A DNA stretch of 64,000 bases from Lantana camara (GCA_037501455.1 CM074865.1:36438501-36502500), one strand, 5' to 3'; counted from the first letter of the stretch, positions 24,296-35,587 are shown. Numbers and translations: made by a program. Notes: generated by a model from the sequence alone, not told the origin.

Positions 24296-24810
24296 AGGCA
24301 GACAGGAACTTACCTTTCTTCAAAATTTTGCGCAACGCTCACAACTTTGCCTGGAGCGAGGAATGTGAGAAAGCTTTGCAGGACATGAAGCAATACCTCA
24401 CGATTGCACCGCTGTTGACCAAGCCTAGCCCTGGAGAAAGCTTGTTCATTTACCTTTCAGTCTCCGCAGAGGCTACGAGCGCTGTCCTCGTGGCGGTCCA
24501 CGAGCGTAAACATATGCCGGTATATTATTTAAACAAAACCTTGCAGGGGGCGGAGAAGAGACATATGGAGATAGAGAAGTTCGCTTTTGCGCTCGTTAAT
24601 GCGTCTCGAAGGCTAAGGCCTTATTTTCAGGCTCATTCTACCACAGTGCTCACAGACCAACCCCTCAAACAGGTGCTTGCAAAGTCACACGTCTCAGGGA
24701 GGTTAATCAAATGGTCAATTGAACTCAGTCAATTTGATATCACTTTCGAGCCTCGAACCACGATACAGGCTCAGGCAGTGGCATACCTGTTGGTAGAGCG
24801 TTTCAATCTG
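24296..24810 (+). pseudogene. Tat element RNase H (first copy)
   Basis: In an open stretch from 24328: FAWSEECEKALQDMKQYL, SLFIYLSVSAEATSAVLV, YYLNKTLQGAEKRHMEIEKF, then VLTDQPLKQVLAKSHVSGRL and FEPRTTIQAQAVAYLLVE. This is the Ty3 RNase H of Tat elements. The usual first Asp in the YLSVS block is Ser or absent, and the usual AQALADFL-type end reads AQAVAYLL, so its activity is doubtful. In Tat elements this copy is followed by a second RNase H thought to carry the activity. Confidence 0.8.
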
Positions 24811-24837
24811 GATACTGGGCCCTCGGTGGAAGAGGGA

Positions 24838-25369
24838 CTGTGGCTTCTGCACACAGATTGCTCCTCGACCTCACAAGGGAGCCGGGGTGACCCTCAGAGA
24901 TCCTCACGGTGTGGAAGTTGATTACGCTATTAGACTGGCGTTCCAGGTCACCAATAATGAGGCTGAATATGAGACCCTAATCCAAGGGCTCAAGATAGCC
25001 CTCCAGAATGGTGCCGCTCGGGTTACTGCGTATGTTGACTCCCAGCTGATCGCAAGTCAAATTGATGGCACTTATGAGGCTCGAGAAGCCACTTTGGTGT
25101 GGTACTTGGCGAGTGCTAAGGAAGTGATCGCCAAATTCAAAGAATTCCATCTGTTACAGATCCCAAGGACGGAAAACGAGCGTGTAGACGCTCTTTCCAA
25201 GTTTGCATCGGCTCTGGAGGATTCTTGCGAGCGTTCAGTCACATTCCTCAGAACGGAGAAACCGCTGATTCGCGAAACGGAACCCTCGTGCGAGGTGAAC
25301 ACGATTGATCCCTCCGAACCTTGCTGGCCTGATGACATCATTAAGTTTATGAGGGATGGGACCTGCTAG
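24838..25369 (+). pseudogene. Second (archaeal-like) RNase H of Tat element, frameshifted
   Basis: It begins WLLHTDCSSTSQGSRG (first Asp block), shifts frame at about 24885, and continues in the 160-residue stretch from 24887: AFQVTNNEAEYETLIQGLKI (catalytic Glu block), VTAYVDSQLIASQIDGTYEA (Asp block) and NERVDALSKFAS (final Asp). This additional RNase H is the mark of the Tat clade. One frameshift in the first block breaks it. It ends before a degenerate linker to integrase. Confidence 0.85.
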
Positions 25370-25468
25370 AGCGATAAAGTAGAAGCTCGAAAGGTTAGGA
25401 CTAAGGCCCCTCGCTTTTCTCTTGACAGCGACGGACGGCTATTCAAGCGATCTTTCCAAGGTCCACCA

Positions 25469-26554
25469 TTGAGGTGCCTGAGGCCCTCGCAAGCCAAGGA
25501 AGTGTTGGAACACGTGCACAACGGAAGCTGCGGGAATCATTCCGGTGGTCGAATTCTTGCCAAGAAAGTCTTGAGGAGTGGGTTCTACTGGCCCTCGCTA
25601 CTGCAGGATGCCGTCAGTTACTCCAAGAAATACCCTAAGTGCCAGTTTCATTCTAAAACCCCTCAACAGCCGGCGGCTCAAATGATCCCTATTGATTTCT
25701 CTTGGCCCTTCGACCAGTGGGGCATTGATATTGTGGGACCCCTCCCAATGGCGGTCGGGCAAAATAAATTCGTAATACTCGCCGTGGATTATTTCACTAA
25801 GTGGGCCGAAGTTGAAGCGGTCGCAAAGATAACGTTCAAAGTTGTGAGGGATTTCATCTGGAGGAACATCATCTGCAGGTATGGCATCCCGAGGGTGCTC
25901 ATCTCGGACAACGATTCCCAATTCATTGTTGTTGACACACGGGATTGGTGCTATGAACTTGGGATTGAGCAACGCTTCACTTCCGTGGGCCATCCTCAAG
26001 CCAACGGTCAAGCTGAAGTGACCAACCGAACCATACTCCAGCATTTGAAAACGATGCTTGAAAGTAAGAAAGGGGAGTGGGCAGAAGAACTTCAAGGTAC
26101 TCTCTGGGCGTACCGTACTACCCCACGAGTGGCAATAGGGGAGACCCCTTACTCCCTAGTATATGGCTCCGAGGCTATGATACCTGCGGAGATCGCTCAA
26201 GAATCCTCACGCGTTGCCTATTTCGAGCCCGCAATCAACGAGGCCAATCAGACGTTCGAATTGGATTTGCTAGACGAAAGGAGGAACACAGCTTGGGCTC
26301 GCATCCACAAGTACAAGGCGACCGTAGCCCACCAGTATAACAAACGTGTCAGAGAGAGAACTTTCCAGCTAGGGGACTTGGTCGTCAAAAAAGTTGAAGT
26401 TTGCAAACATGTGGGTAAGTTGGATCCCAATTGGGAAGGCCCCTTGAAAGTCATTCAAGTACAAGCGAACAACACCTACTTGCTAGAGACTTTGCAAGGC
26501 GAGCGTCTCTCTAGACCATGGGATACATGTAACCTTAGACGGTTCTACGTGTAA
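25469..26554 (+). pseudogene. Tat element integrase (open frame, zinc site changed)
   Basis: A 361-residue open stretch. In the zinc domain H17 and H24 are present and C58 is present, but the partner Cys three residues earlier is Tyr55 (KKYPKCQ), so the HHCC site is incomplete. The catalytic core is intact by motif: D87 (WGIDIVGPL), D147 (LISDNDSQF) and E183 (NGQAEVTNRT), with 35 residues between the last two. The C-terminal part has WAYRTTPR, PYSLVYGSEA, LGDLVVKKV and LDPNWEGPLKV. It ends at LRRFYV. No chromodomain follows, in line with Tat elements. The upstream linker contains a stop at 25369, so it is cut off from RNase H. Confidence 0.88.
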
Positions 26555-27591
26555 ATGTCAACCTTTGTAATTGCCCGCTGGCGGCACTTTGTACTTTCTT
26601 TTGACAGAAAGCGTGTTGTTATTATCTTCAAATTGCAAGCATAACAGTATACCTTTGATTAATGGTTTATTTCATTTATTTTCTTTTCCTTTGATTAATG
26701 GTTTGGGTAGCAAAAAGCTTACTCCGTGTTGAGCGCCTTCCACATCGAATGGCTTAGTTAATACCCCATTAATCTCAAATCAACGCTATCTGTGTGTTAA
26801 GAATTCTCCACACTGAATACGTTGACGCTCGTAAGAGTGTAAACCCTAAGAATGAGTGTGTCAAAAGGTGGGATGCTAAATGCTTAGTTTATGCCAACTG
26901 CATATTCACCACGCCAGTTCGCGCTCGTAAACCCCCCAATGACCCTCACTTTCTGGGGTAATAGTACGCTCGTAAATAGCAGACCCTAGGCTAACTCTTT
27001 CACGGATACCTAAAGATGAAGCTAACATTGCAACTACGCTCGTTTTAATCCCATACTTAGCGAATCCTACGGTTGATTTCTAAGTTCACCCAAGTTGCTG
27101 GAATGCTCAAGATAGAAGTATGCATCACATGTTTAAGGCCAATACTTAGTTTAGCCCTCAGGGGGTTTCTAAGTTCAAATTCAAGCCTCATTATGAATAT
27201 AGGCAGAATACCCCCGTGAGGAACACCCTCGTGCCAATACGATTCCTCTCTCAAACGGTCAGGCATCCTCAAATCCTAAGCTTTGAGTACATGACGATGT
27301 GCGCCAGGATACCTTCCAAAGAGACACCCTCGTGCGCGTACACTCCCATCACGAATATTCAAGTAACAACAAAGACAAGTATGCAAACATCAAACGCAAA
27401 GCGACAACATTGCATAACATTCAATGTTGAAGGATTCAAACTTCATTAACATAAATATGATTGCAGACAAAATGAAGGGCAAACTCAAATATGCCAGCAG
27501 AAGTATCAAAATTAAAGTACAGAAATTGAATTGTTCATGAGCAGAAATTGAGAGTAAATGGGCAAGATCTGGGAGTAGCAGTTGGGAGGCA
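26555..27591 (+). other. Non-coding 3' spacer of Tat element
   Basis: No coding frame is visible. It contains loosely repeated phrases ('gctcgtaa', 'cttagttta', 'accctcgtg' and similar) at irregular intervals of about 60-120 bp, suggesting a decayed tandem array between integrase and the antisense gene. No terminator could be assigned. Confidence 0.5.
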
Positions 27592-28401
27592 TCACTGGGC
27601 TTGGCTCTCGGGTTTAGGAGGAGCAGTCGAAAGAGGAACGGGGGCCAGCACGTTAGTATTGGAAGTTTGCACCTCACCTGGATCCTCGCCGCCTTGAGCG
27701 TCAATGGTGATACCATCGTCTTCTATCTGGAGGGGCTCAGGATCTATGGGATCTGCCGCCATGAACTCATCCTGGAGCATCGTCACAAGCTCCTGATACT
27801 CCGGTTCCGCCAGGCTTTCCGAGGGATCCTCATCACGGACAATAGGCTCGCAATTCTCGTCCAGGTCCATGCGTAGGCGGTCGTCGGTCCAAGCGCTCTC
27901 AGGGGCCAACCCCAGCTTCACCATCTGCCCAATCACCTTATAGAAGAAGCGACGAGCGTTGTCAAAGCAGTGGAGGTTGGCGACAAAAATGAAGGCCTTC
28001 TAGCGCACAAACTTTAGCACCGAGTCCCATGCCACCTTCGACTCTAAACTGGCCACCTTCTCTTGCAGTTCAGCGAGGGTCTTCTTGGTTATCTTAGTCT
28101 AGTGAGTGCTCTCGGCAAACTGCTGCCCCAGCTCCCCGTTCTGAACCCTCAACTGATCGCGCTCTTCTTCAAGCTTCTTGTGACGATCGTCGAGGACCAG
28201 ATAGGCATCGTCAGACCTCTTCAAGTCCTCCTTTAGCTTGTCCTTCTCAAGGTTAGCGGCAGTTAGCTCAGTGCTGACGGAATTATAGTCCTCCTGCAAC
28301 TGGCCATGATCAGAGATGCGCAACAATTTCTTATATTTGGCCTTGTGCTCAGAGTAGTCCTGCGCTTGTCCCTGTAAGTTCTTCAGCCTCGGGATTACCT
28401 C

Positions 28402-28482
28402 CTGGAAAGCCAAAAGCGAGGGTCACTATCAGAGTTATAAAAAAATGAAAGGGGAATTTTACAAAGGGAACTAGAGACTCAC
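28402..28482 (-). other. Probable intron 2 of the antisense gene
   Basis: The minus strand reads GACG|GTGAGT at the donor and TTTCCAG|GAGG at the acceptor, 81 nt. It joins the basic part ending YHALLTV to the coiled coil beginning EVIPRLKNL. Confidence 0.65.
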
Positions 28483-29145
28483 CGTCAGAAGTGCGTGGTA
28501 AGCGTCATCTGCCACCCGAGCGGCGTCATGTTCGTTTAACTTATCGTGATCGCCTGAGAATTGAAGTTTCCCGACGATATCCGAGATCAAGTTGGTTGTG
28601 GCCGCACTCTTTCTCACACGGACAGGGCCATCTGTCCGTTGGCGCTTATACCGAGCGTCCCCCCAGCAACCCATTTTCCAAAAGTCCTCACCCTCTGACG
28701 ATGAGGTATCGTTGCCCTCGCCACGGTGGCCCACGACCACCTCCTTGCCTTTTCCGGAAATGGGGATGGAGTCTGGTACCCTTTTCCTCTTCCCCTGGTG
28801 GTTGGCTCTCATGGTATCATGGATGCGGGCAAGTTCTCCCGAGCGGTTGCGGGAGGTGCTGGAGCTCAGTGCAATTGGCCCTTCTGGAGTGGCCTGAGGA
28901 GGGATGGCACCCCAAGCACCATCCACGGTCAAATCTTCAATGGGGCCGATGGGCTGAGCCTCATTTCTGGCGCCCCTCCGAGCGCCTCTGCCACCGTCAC
29001 CTCGCCCGAGTTCCCCTTCCCCTCGGAGCGTTGGAAGGTTGGGCCTGCTGCTGGTGTTGTTGTTGCGGGATAACGCCCGCCCTTTGAGCGCGCATCATCC
29101 GGGCAACACTCTCGGCGTCCATCCCTGCTGTTAGTATTTGAATAT

Positions 29146-29271
29146 CTGCAAAACAGAAATCACGAGCGTCAAAAGATAGCTATTTGGATGGTAACTATAA
29201 AGATATTACAAACCAAACAAAGTCAGTGATGCTATCCTAAGAGTTAGAGCAGTTAGTTCCTAGAATCTAAC
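29146..29271 (-). other. Probable intron 1 of the antisense gene
   Basis: The minus strand reads CGATG|GTTAGA at the donor and TTTTGCAG|ATATTC at the acceptor, 126 nt and AT-rich. It joins the stretch ending PPAQIMALD to the one with AGMDAESVARMMRAQRAG. Confidence 0.65.
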
Positions 29272-30732
29272 CATCGAGGGCCATGATTTGAGCAGGAGGG
29301 TTTACTATCATGCCAGGAGGATTTGAAAGGCCATAGAGGAATAAGACTTCTTCATTCTTCATCAACACCTCAACCTTGATCCATTTTTTCTCATTCCTCA
29401 TTACGAGGGCCAAGCCCTTTGCCCAATCCTCGAAAAGCTTGTTCTTGGATCTGTCTCTAATCAATGCCCCTCCCCATGTACTATCCATCCTCTATTAGCC
29501 CTGAAAATTTCCCCGGGCGCTCCCACGAAGAAGAACTTCTCCTTCCAATGCTCGCCATATGAGGTGGAGGGGGAGTCTATCATTTTAAGGCCAGATTTGG
29601 CCTGGGCATAGTAATATCCATCTGTGGGAGACGAGCGGGGCCAACGGGCCACCTGGATCAGGCTATCGAAATTAGTTACAGAAGGCTCGTGTCCTGTGGC
29701 CTTCATCTGCATCACAAAAGTGTTTATTAATGCAATGTCGTTCGGAACGATTTGGGAAGGGCTGAGCCTAAGGTGATTGATGACGGTGGCAACGGCAGGC
29801 GGGATTGGAAATCTCAGGCCCCCAGCTAAGACCGTATCCAAGTAGACTGTCATCATCCCAGGCGGCGGTCAGTTTTCTCTCTCTCCCTCCTCAGGAAGGC
29901 GTATGGGGAACACAGCCTCATCCCAGTATACTTTTGCCTTCAAGTCTCTCAGATCGTCGAGCGTCAGAATGCTCTCAACCTCATCTGGAGACCTATCAGT
30001 TTGATGTGGGTTGTTATGCCTCACTCGTGTGGCGACCTCTTTCCCATTCCTTTGGCGCTTCCTGGGAGGTTCACCCTCAGGCAGGCGCTCGGAAGGCCCT
30101 ACACCGCCCTCGGGAGCCGCGATTGCCACCGTAATCCAATGATCTTGAGGCCTTACGGCACTGTTCAATATGGGAAGCACTCTCTCCCCTTGTCTCTGCA
30201 TCTCCATCACATGGTTCATTTCTTCAAAGATAACGTTTACTCCTTCGGGGTCACGCTCGTTCATTCCTTGAACGGCGGCATCCAGCTCCTCATCCCCGGC
30301 CTCCCACTGGAATGGCCGTTGGAATCTCATCGCCTGGAGAGGCTCTGGCCATTGGAACCTCTGTGGGCACATTACCATGAGGGGAAGAGCTCCCCACTAG
30401 CATCTCATCTATTTCCCTCACATAAGCATCTGCGTTATTATCTGCCATATCTGGTTTTTGGTTCTTGAAGATGAAGCTTTTCGCAAGACGTTCAGTGGAG
30501 AAGAAGAATTCTGGAATGAATTCAACGGCAGAAAGGGTTCCTCACTTAGAAGGATCGCTCACACACAACCTAAATCTAAAGTTAGTATAGAAAATAAGGG
30601 TTTATGGAATTTTACCTAAGGGTTGAAGGAAAAAACTCGCCGGAATCTATAAAAATGGCAGAAAGTTCTTGCTTCTTGTATGCTTGAAGAAGACTGAATA
30701 CGTGAAAGAGATCCCAAGACCTTGCAAATCCC

Positions 30733-30740
30733 TGTTTATA
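30733..30740 (-). promoter_or_regulatory. TATA box of the antisense gene (copy 1)
   Basis: The minus strand reads TATAAACA in CCTTATAAACAGGG, about 285 bp before the ATG at 30448. It is duplicated at 31413-31420 ahead of the second ATG (31128). Confidence 0.55.
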
Positions 30741-31412
30741 AGGGAGGATTTGTATTGATTAGGGTTTAAGATTTCAAATGGTAATCATTTCCCGCCTGGG
30801 GAAGCCCACCACTTTTGGTAACCGCCTCACGTCTCCCGGAGTACACGCGCCCACGTTCCCACTCAGCATTTAATGCGGACATGACTTCATTTAATGCATT
30901 TCTTCAAAGATAACGTTTACTCCTTCGGGGTCACGCTCGTTCATTCCTTGAACGGCGGCATCCAGCTCCTCATCCCCGGCCTCCCACTGGAATGGCAGTT
31001 GGAATCTCATCGCCTGGAGAGGCTCTAGCCATTGGAACCTCCGTGGGCACATTACCATGAGGGGAAGAGCTCCCCACTGGCATCTCGTCTATTTCCCTCA
31101 CATAAGCATCTACGTTATTATCTGCCATATCTGGTTTTTGGTTCTTGAAGATGAAGCTTTTCGCAAGAGGTTCAGTGGAGAAGAAGAATTCTTGAATGAA
31201 TTCAACGGCAGAAAGGGTTCATCATTTAGAAGGATCGCTCACACACAACCTAAATCTAAAGTTAGTATAGAAAATAAGGGTTTATGGAATTTTACCTAAG
31301 GGTTGAAGAAAAAAACTCGCCGGAATCTGTAAAAATGGCAGAAAGTTCTTGCTTCTTGTATGCTTGAAGAAGACTGAATACGTGAAAGAGATCCCAAGAC
31401 CTTGCAAATCCC

Positions 31413-31420
31413 TGTTTATA
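31413..31420 (-). promoter_or_regulatory. TATA box of the antisense gene (copy 2)
   Basis: This is the counterpart of 30733-30740 in the duplicated unit: CCCTATAAACAGGG on the minus strand. Confidence 0.5.
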
Positions 31421-31708
31421 GGGGAGGATTTGTATTGATTAGGGTTTGAGATTTCAAATGGTAATCATTTCCCGCCTGGGGGAAGCCCACCACTTTTGGT
31501 AACCGCCTCACGTCTCCCGGAGTACACGCGCCCACGTTCCCACTCAGCATTTAATGCGGACATGACTTCATTTAATGCATTTCCAGAACGTGTCCGTTAC
31601 GGAAGCCAAACGGTCACTTCTCTTGCAGAAGCTTGACCCTCGAATATTCAAGGAAGTCAAGGCTCGTCCCTCTTAAATTCTACAGTACGCTCAAGTGCTA
31701 CTACAGAA

Positions 31709-31722
31709 TTTGGGGGGCAAAA
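31709..31722 (+). other. Polypurine tract of Tat element
   Basis: TTTGGGGGGCAAAA directly before the 3' LTR at 31723, the expected plus-strand primer site for a plus-orientation element. Confidence 0.85.
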
Positions 31723-32577
31723 TGATGAGGCATAAAATCACGCTCGTATCAGAGCCGTCCACATGTCGCCATCAGTTGACTTGAAGACTATACGCTCGTA
31801 TTGATGGGCTCACGGGCCAACCCAGCCCACTCACTTGCCAAATAATACAGGCCCATGAACCTTGGACGACTGTCCAGGCAAAGGGTCCCAGCTGTCAAAA
31901 CAAACGCTCACACCACGGCCCTCAGAGCCCTCCTTTCCAGGGAAGCACCCCCCGAGGGCACTTGCTCCCTAACGCTCGCACTGTTGACGCTCGTAGGACA
32001 TCTTCCAGGGAAAACCCCCACGTGCGTCCCTTCGAGCGTCACTCGCGCTCGAGTATGGCCTTCCCCTTGGTAGGGCATCTGCACACCCGCAGGACCAATC
32101 TTGAGCCTCCCAACGCACGGCCCTCACCAACAACCTCTAACACAATATGCAGTGAGCACCTTGTAACAGACACGCCGCCTGCTTTTCGGAGCCATCGTTT
32201 TCATGCCATCATCGGCTGCCATGTGTTAGGGCAACACAGGTTTGGGACCATATGATCAAATTACCCAAACTACCCTCACCCCCAACATATAAATAAGGGA
32301 GAACACATACAATCTCCCCCAAGCAATCTTCCTCTTACACACACTACACTGGGCATATTTTCCTCCATTTTTTCTCATCTTCTCAAGCTTCGTACTACCT
32401 TGACCACAGTTGCATCACCACTGCATTTTGCATTCTTGGTGTTATCCTAGATGGAAGAACCCACGCTCAGAAGGAACCAAGTTCCTGAGGCTCTCACGTC
32501 TATGATGGTCTTTCCCTTTCCACACAAATATTGAAAGTGTTGTTGCATTTTAGGAAGTTCGGATTCCAGCACCATCA
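31723..32577 (+). repeat. Tat element 3' LTR
   Basis: It starts TGATGAGGCATAAAATCACG, ends AGCACCATCA and is followed by the duplication ATATA. A TATA box is at 32288-32295. It differs from the 5' LTR by scattered substitutions only, mostly C/T and G/A. Confidence 0.94.
32288..32295 (+). promoter_or_regulatory. TATA box of Tat 3' LTR
   Basis: TATAAATA, the same as in the 5' LTR. Transcription from here would read into Ty3-B LTR sequence. Confidence 0.65.
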
Positions 32578-33435
32578 ATATATATATACCATGAGCATCC
32601 TAGCTCCAAAAATAGTTCATATACATCATTCACATGCCATCACTGCTCAAAAGGTATACGCTCCAGTCATAAGTAAATACAATAATCAAAAGTAAGAGTA
32701 AGTAAGTGTACGACCAAAATACAAGAGCTAGAAACGAATGCAAGACCTATCGACTCGAATTCCCGCCTAGCTCCCTGACACCTGCACAAACAACTGAAAA
32801 CCAAACGGCTTCAGTCCAAAAGGGACTGGTGGGTATAAAAACAGGCATAAGTAAAGTATACAACGGTATTTAAACAGTCACATGCAAGTTATAATCCCAA
32901 GTGAAGTTTTAGAAACAATTCCCAAGTGGGTGAGGTAAAGAAAGCATCAAAAGGGATTATAACAATCAATTTACAATAGGTTATTCGTGGCCCAGCGAGT
33001 GGGCGTGCATTATCTCCAACCAACACCTTGTGTAGTTCAATAATCGTTCATTCTTTATTTCTTTTCATGCATATCATTCTGTTGTGAACAATCAATCGAT
33101 TCTAGTCAATCGGTCATATACACCTTCTTCCTCCGGGTTGGTGGACGGGTTTGCAAGACCCGGCCACCCAATCAATGACCAAAAGGGGTTACATGACTCC
33201 CCAGATGGGGCTCAGCTCCCATTCCCCGCCAATCTCCTGGTGAGGGCCGGTATCACCGTAGTTTGGTGGGGACTAGTGTGAGGGATCACCATCAGCCCAT
33301 GGCTCCTCGGATAGCCACTCACACCAAGACCCCGGGCCCCAATCAGTGCAATCAATCATGATCTCACCAAACAATCGGTAGGGTATTACAAGAAAAGGGT
33401 TTTACGTTCAAAATTATTTACCCGAAAATGACTCA

Positions 33436-33438
<3 letters not shown>

Positions 33439-33469
<31 letters not shown>
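33439..33469. repeat. (TA)n microsatellite in Ty3-B right LTR
   Basis: About 15 TA units. The left LTR has about 9. Confidence 0.9.
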
Positions 33470-33471
<2 letters not shown>

Positions 33472-34124
33472 TTGGCTTAAACTTTGGACATAAGGGTATA
33501 TTGGGTCATTTTATCTAAATAGTAGAGAAACCCACCTTAAACCGACAAAAGAAAACACAAAAGCCTCACGGACCGGCCTCGTCTCCAACGGGATCAAAAT
33601 CTGTGCAAGAAAGGTGAAGTGAGACTCAAAATGACCAATTAAAACGCTCGGCAATGAAATGGTCATGAGATGAATGTATAGAAGAGTATATAATGTAATG
33701 AACAAGTTCATGTGCACTATTAACATCTTAAAGACATATGTACTTTCACTTCATTCGTTACAAGAATCAATTAAATCCATTTAAGTTCATTACTCCCATA
33801 TTCCATACCAAATTACTTTAAGGACTTCAAAGAACAATCATAACACGTAGTAGATCATGTATACATATCATACATGGCATAAAATAAGGAATACATAGTC
33901 ATTAGGGTTCAAATATGAGAGTAAAATCCATGCATGCACATATTATGACCAAAGAAGACACATTGAAGCATATCTCGGAAAATATTCAACGAAAAATCAC
34001 CAAACTTCACAACACATAATATAACACAATATAAGACATGTTAATGAAGTGAATGAACTAAAATCAAGCCAAAGAAGCCATGCAGTTAACGTTGGAAAAC
34101 TGAAATTTCATGCAGTGAAAGTGA

Positions 34125-34370
34125 GGGTCGCGGCCGCGACCCATTTCCTTCATGAAATGGTAGTGGCCGCTACCCATGCAAATTCCGGAATATTGATCAA
34201 TTTTTCCAAAAACTCGAAACATGGTAATTTTTGGGTGTTGGCCGCGAATGGAAATGCACAAGGTTCAGGTTGCGGGCGCGACCTGAGAGACAATGCAACA
34301 AAGACGTGAAAGAGGTCGCGGTCGCTACCATTTTCCTTCATGGTTCGATCGCGGCCGCGACCGACCTGTT
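34125..34370. repeat. GC-rich palindrome cluster in Ty3-B right LTR
   Basis: GGGTCGCGGCCGCGACCC (34125-34142) is a perfect 18-bp palindrome. It is followed by CCATTTCCTTCATGAAATGG, GGTAGTGGCCGCTACC and, near 34315-34370, GGTCGCGGTCGCTACC and a GATCGCGGCCGCGACC-type motif. The left LTR has lost the last two. Confidence 0.88.
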
Positions 34371-35587
34371 ACAGCAGCAAAATGCAACGAAAAATAGAGG
34401 AAAAACCACACCACAACTTCATCAACAAGATCAGCCATGCTATGGTCACAAATATGCGGAGAAACAACTCCAAAGCAACACATAAACAAGCTCCCAAAGT
34501 ATTGAAACGTGAAATGGAGGGTGTGATGATCATTTCATGATATAACATCAAAATTTCATTAATGGCAACTCATGAATGCATCAACTACCAGCTAATACAT
34601 CACCATAAATGCAAAGAGGGAATCAAGACCATCATATTCATGCTTGGAATCAACCAAATTCCTCAAGAATTGAAAGAGATCAACATATGCTTCCCTAACC
34701 TAACTATTTCTTCTCTTCAGCCACAAACCCATGAAAACATGCTCAAAATTGGGGATGAACGGATCAAAATGACTCATGAAGAATTTATAATACAACCCTA
34801 AGCTTACCTTGTGGATTGGATGAGGTTTGGAGGATTTTTGAGCTTGAATCTCCAAGATTGGCTTGAGTTACGGGACAAAGTGGAAAGCAGGGGAAGTTTG
34901 GCTAAATTTCTCCAAGTGAGAGGGTTTGGTTCGGTGAGGGTGAGCAAGAGCAGCTAGGGGGTTGAGTTAGGGTTCCAAAGGATCTAACCATGGTTAATTT
35001 GGTTAAGGTTTGAATAAGTTATGGCTCTTTTAGTAAAAGGTGGCAGTTTAGGCGTCCGTTGCATGTTTCGGTTAAATTTCAGATATTCAAATAACTTTGG
35101 AAAAATAAAAGGCTAAGTTCATTGAACTTGAATTTTTGTTGCGAGTTCGGCGAAGTTGACGAAACTCTAATCCGAGTTTCCTAGCTCAAGATATCACATA
35201 AGGAACCAATGGTGCACTAATTGCTCATTAGCCCCGTTTTGGATTCCAAAATCAAAATAAATTCCAAAACTCAATCAAACGAATCCGAAAACATGAAACA
35301 AGCATATAACCATATTCATAACACATATAAGTCCAACATATTAAATTTCCACCCAATTCCGAATTCATTTCACGTAAAAACGGCAAGCAAACAATTCATT
35401 CAAGCGCAAATAGTAAAAGAAAATTCATATAAATTCAAATTCAAATATTTTCAAACAATTAAATATTCAATAATTCATATAATATAAAATAAAACAATTA
35501 ATAACATAATTAAATAAATTAAATGTGCACGTAATTATCACATAATTCATACCTGAACGATTTGAGAAGTCGGGGCGTTACACATTA

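Larger units (their letters stand above)
27592..30448 (-). pseudogene. Antisense gene of Tat element, intron-containing, decayed
   Basis: The start chosen is ATG at 30448 (MADNNADAYVREIDEML), then a frame change near 30300 into EAGDEELDAAVQGMNERDPEG. Next comes a domain with VARWPRSSPTDGYYYAQAKSG and EHWKEKFFFVGAPGE, the W-K-x-x-F-F-F-V pattern of the 'putative gypsy type transposon' proteins (I believe Pfam Transposase_28). After an intron a basic linker follows, then a coiled coil (LTAANLEKDKLKEDLKRSDD and neighbours, 28100-28413) and an acidic tail ending at 27592. Stops near 28099 and 27999 and several frameshifts break it. Its role in the element is not known. Antisense ORFs between integrase and the 3' LTR are known from Tat elements such as Grande. 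Confidence 0.75.
30221..31582. repeat. 680-bp tandem duplication in the Tat 3' region
   Basis: 30221-30900 is repeated directly as 30901-31581 (period 680, one extra base in the second copy). Both start TCTTCAAAGATAACG and end TTTAATGCATT. A few substitutions separate them. The unit holds the 5' coding end, the ATG (30448 and 31128) and the TATA box of the antisense gene. Confidence 0.92.
19495..32577 (+). mobile_element. Tat-type Ty3 LTR retrotransposon, nested in the Ty3-B LTR
   Basis: Direct LTRs 19495-20350 and 31723-32577 (856 and 855 bp) are flanked by the 5-bp duplication ATATA (19490-19494, 32578-32582). Interior order on the plus strand: gag, protease, RT, RNase H, a second RNase H, integrase, then a 5-kb 3' region holding a minus-strand gene. 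The second RNase H and the long antisense-bearing 3' region are marks of the Tat group (as in Grande and Retand relatives). The LTR pair is similar throughout, so this is a late insertion in the stack. Frameshifts and stops in gag, RT and RNase H make it non-functional as read. Confidence 0.94.
11441..35582 (-). mobile_element. Ty3-B: Tekay/Del-type chromovirus, split by a Tat element
   Basis: LTRs 11441-14528 and 19298-35582 (the latter interrupted by 19495-32577) are flanked by the 5-bp duplication CATTA (11436-11440, 35583-35587). The interior (14529-19297) carries a minus-strand gag-protease-RT-RNaseH-integrase-chromodomain frame, in that order from 19084 down to 14562. An initiator-Met primer site and a polypurine tract sit at the expected ends. 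The frame holds many stops and frameshifts, so the copy is dead. Domain order with a C-terminal chromodomain places it among chromoviruses. Confidence 0.93.
32583..35582 (-). repeat. Ty3-B right LTR, second segment (5' LTR in element sense)
   Basis: It resumes at TATATACCATGAGCATCC, matching 11630 onward of the left LTR, and ends GGGGCGTTACA before the duplication CATTA. It includes a longer (TA)n run and a fuller palindrome cluster than the left copy. Confidence 0.93.

Noticed and set aside
28491..29087. 198-residue plus-strand frame in the Tat 3' region
   Set aside because: It is the shadow of the minus-strand gene. It has Trp/Cys/Pro-rich composition without domains, and the minus strand shows splice sites and a coiled coil.
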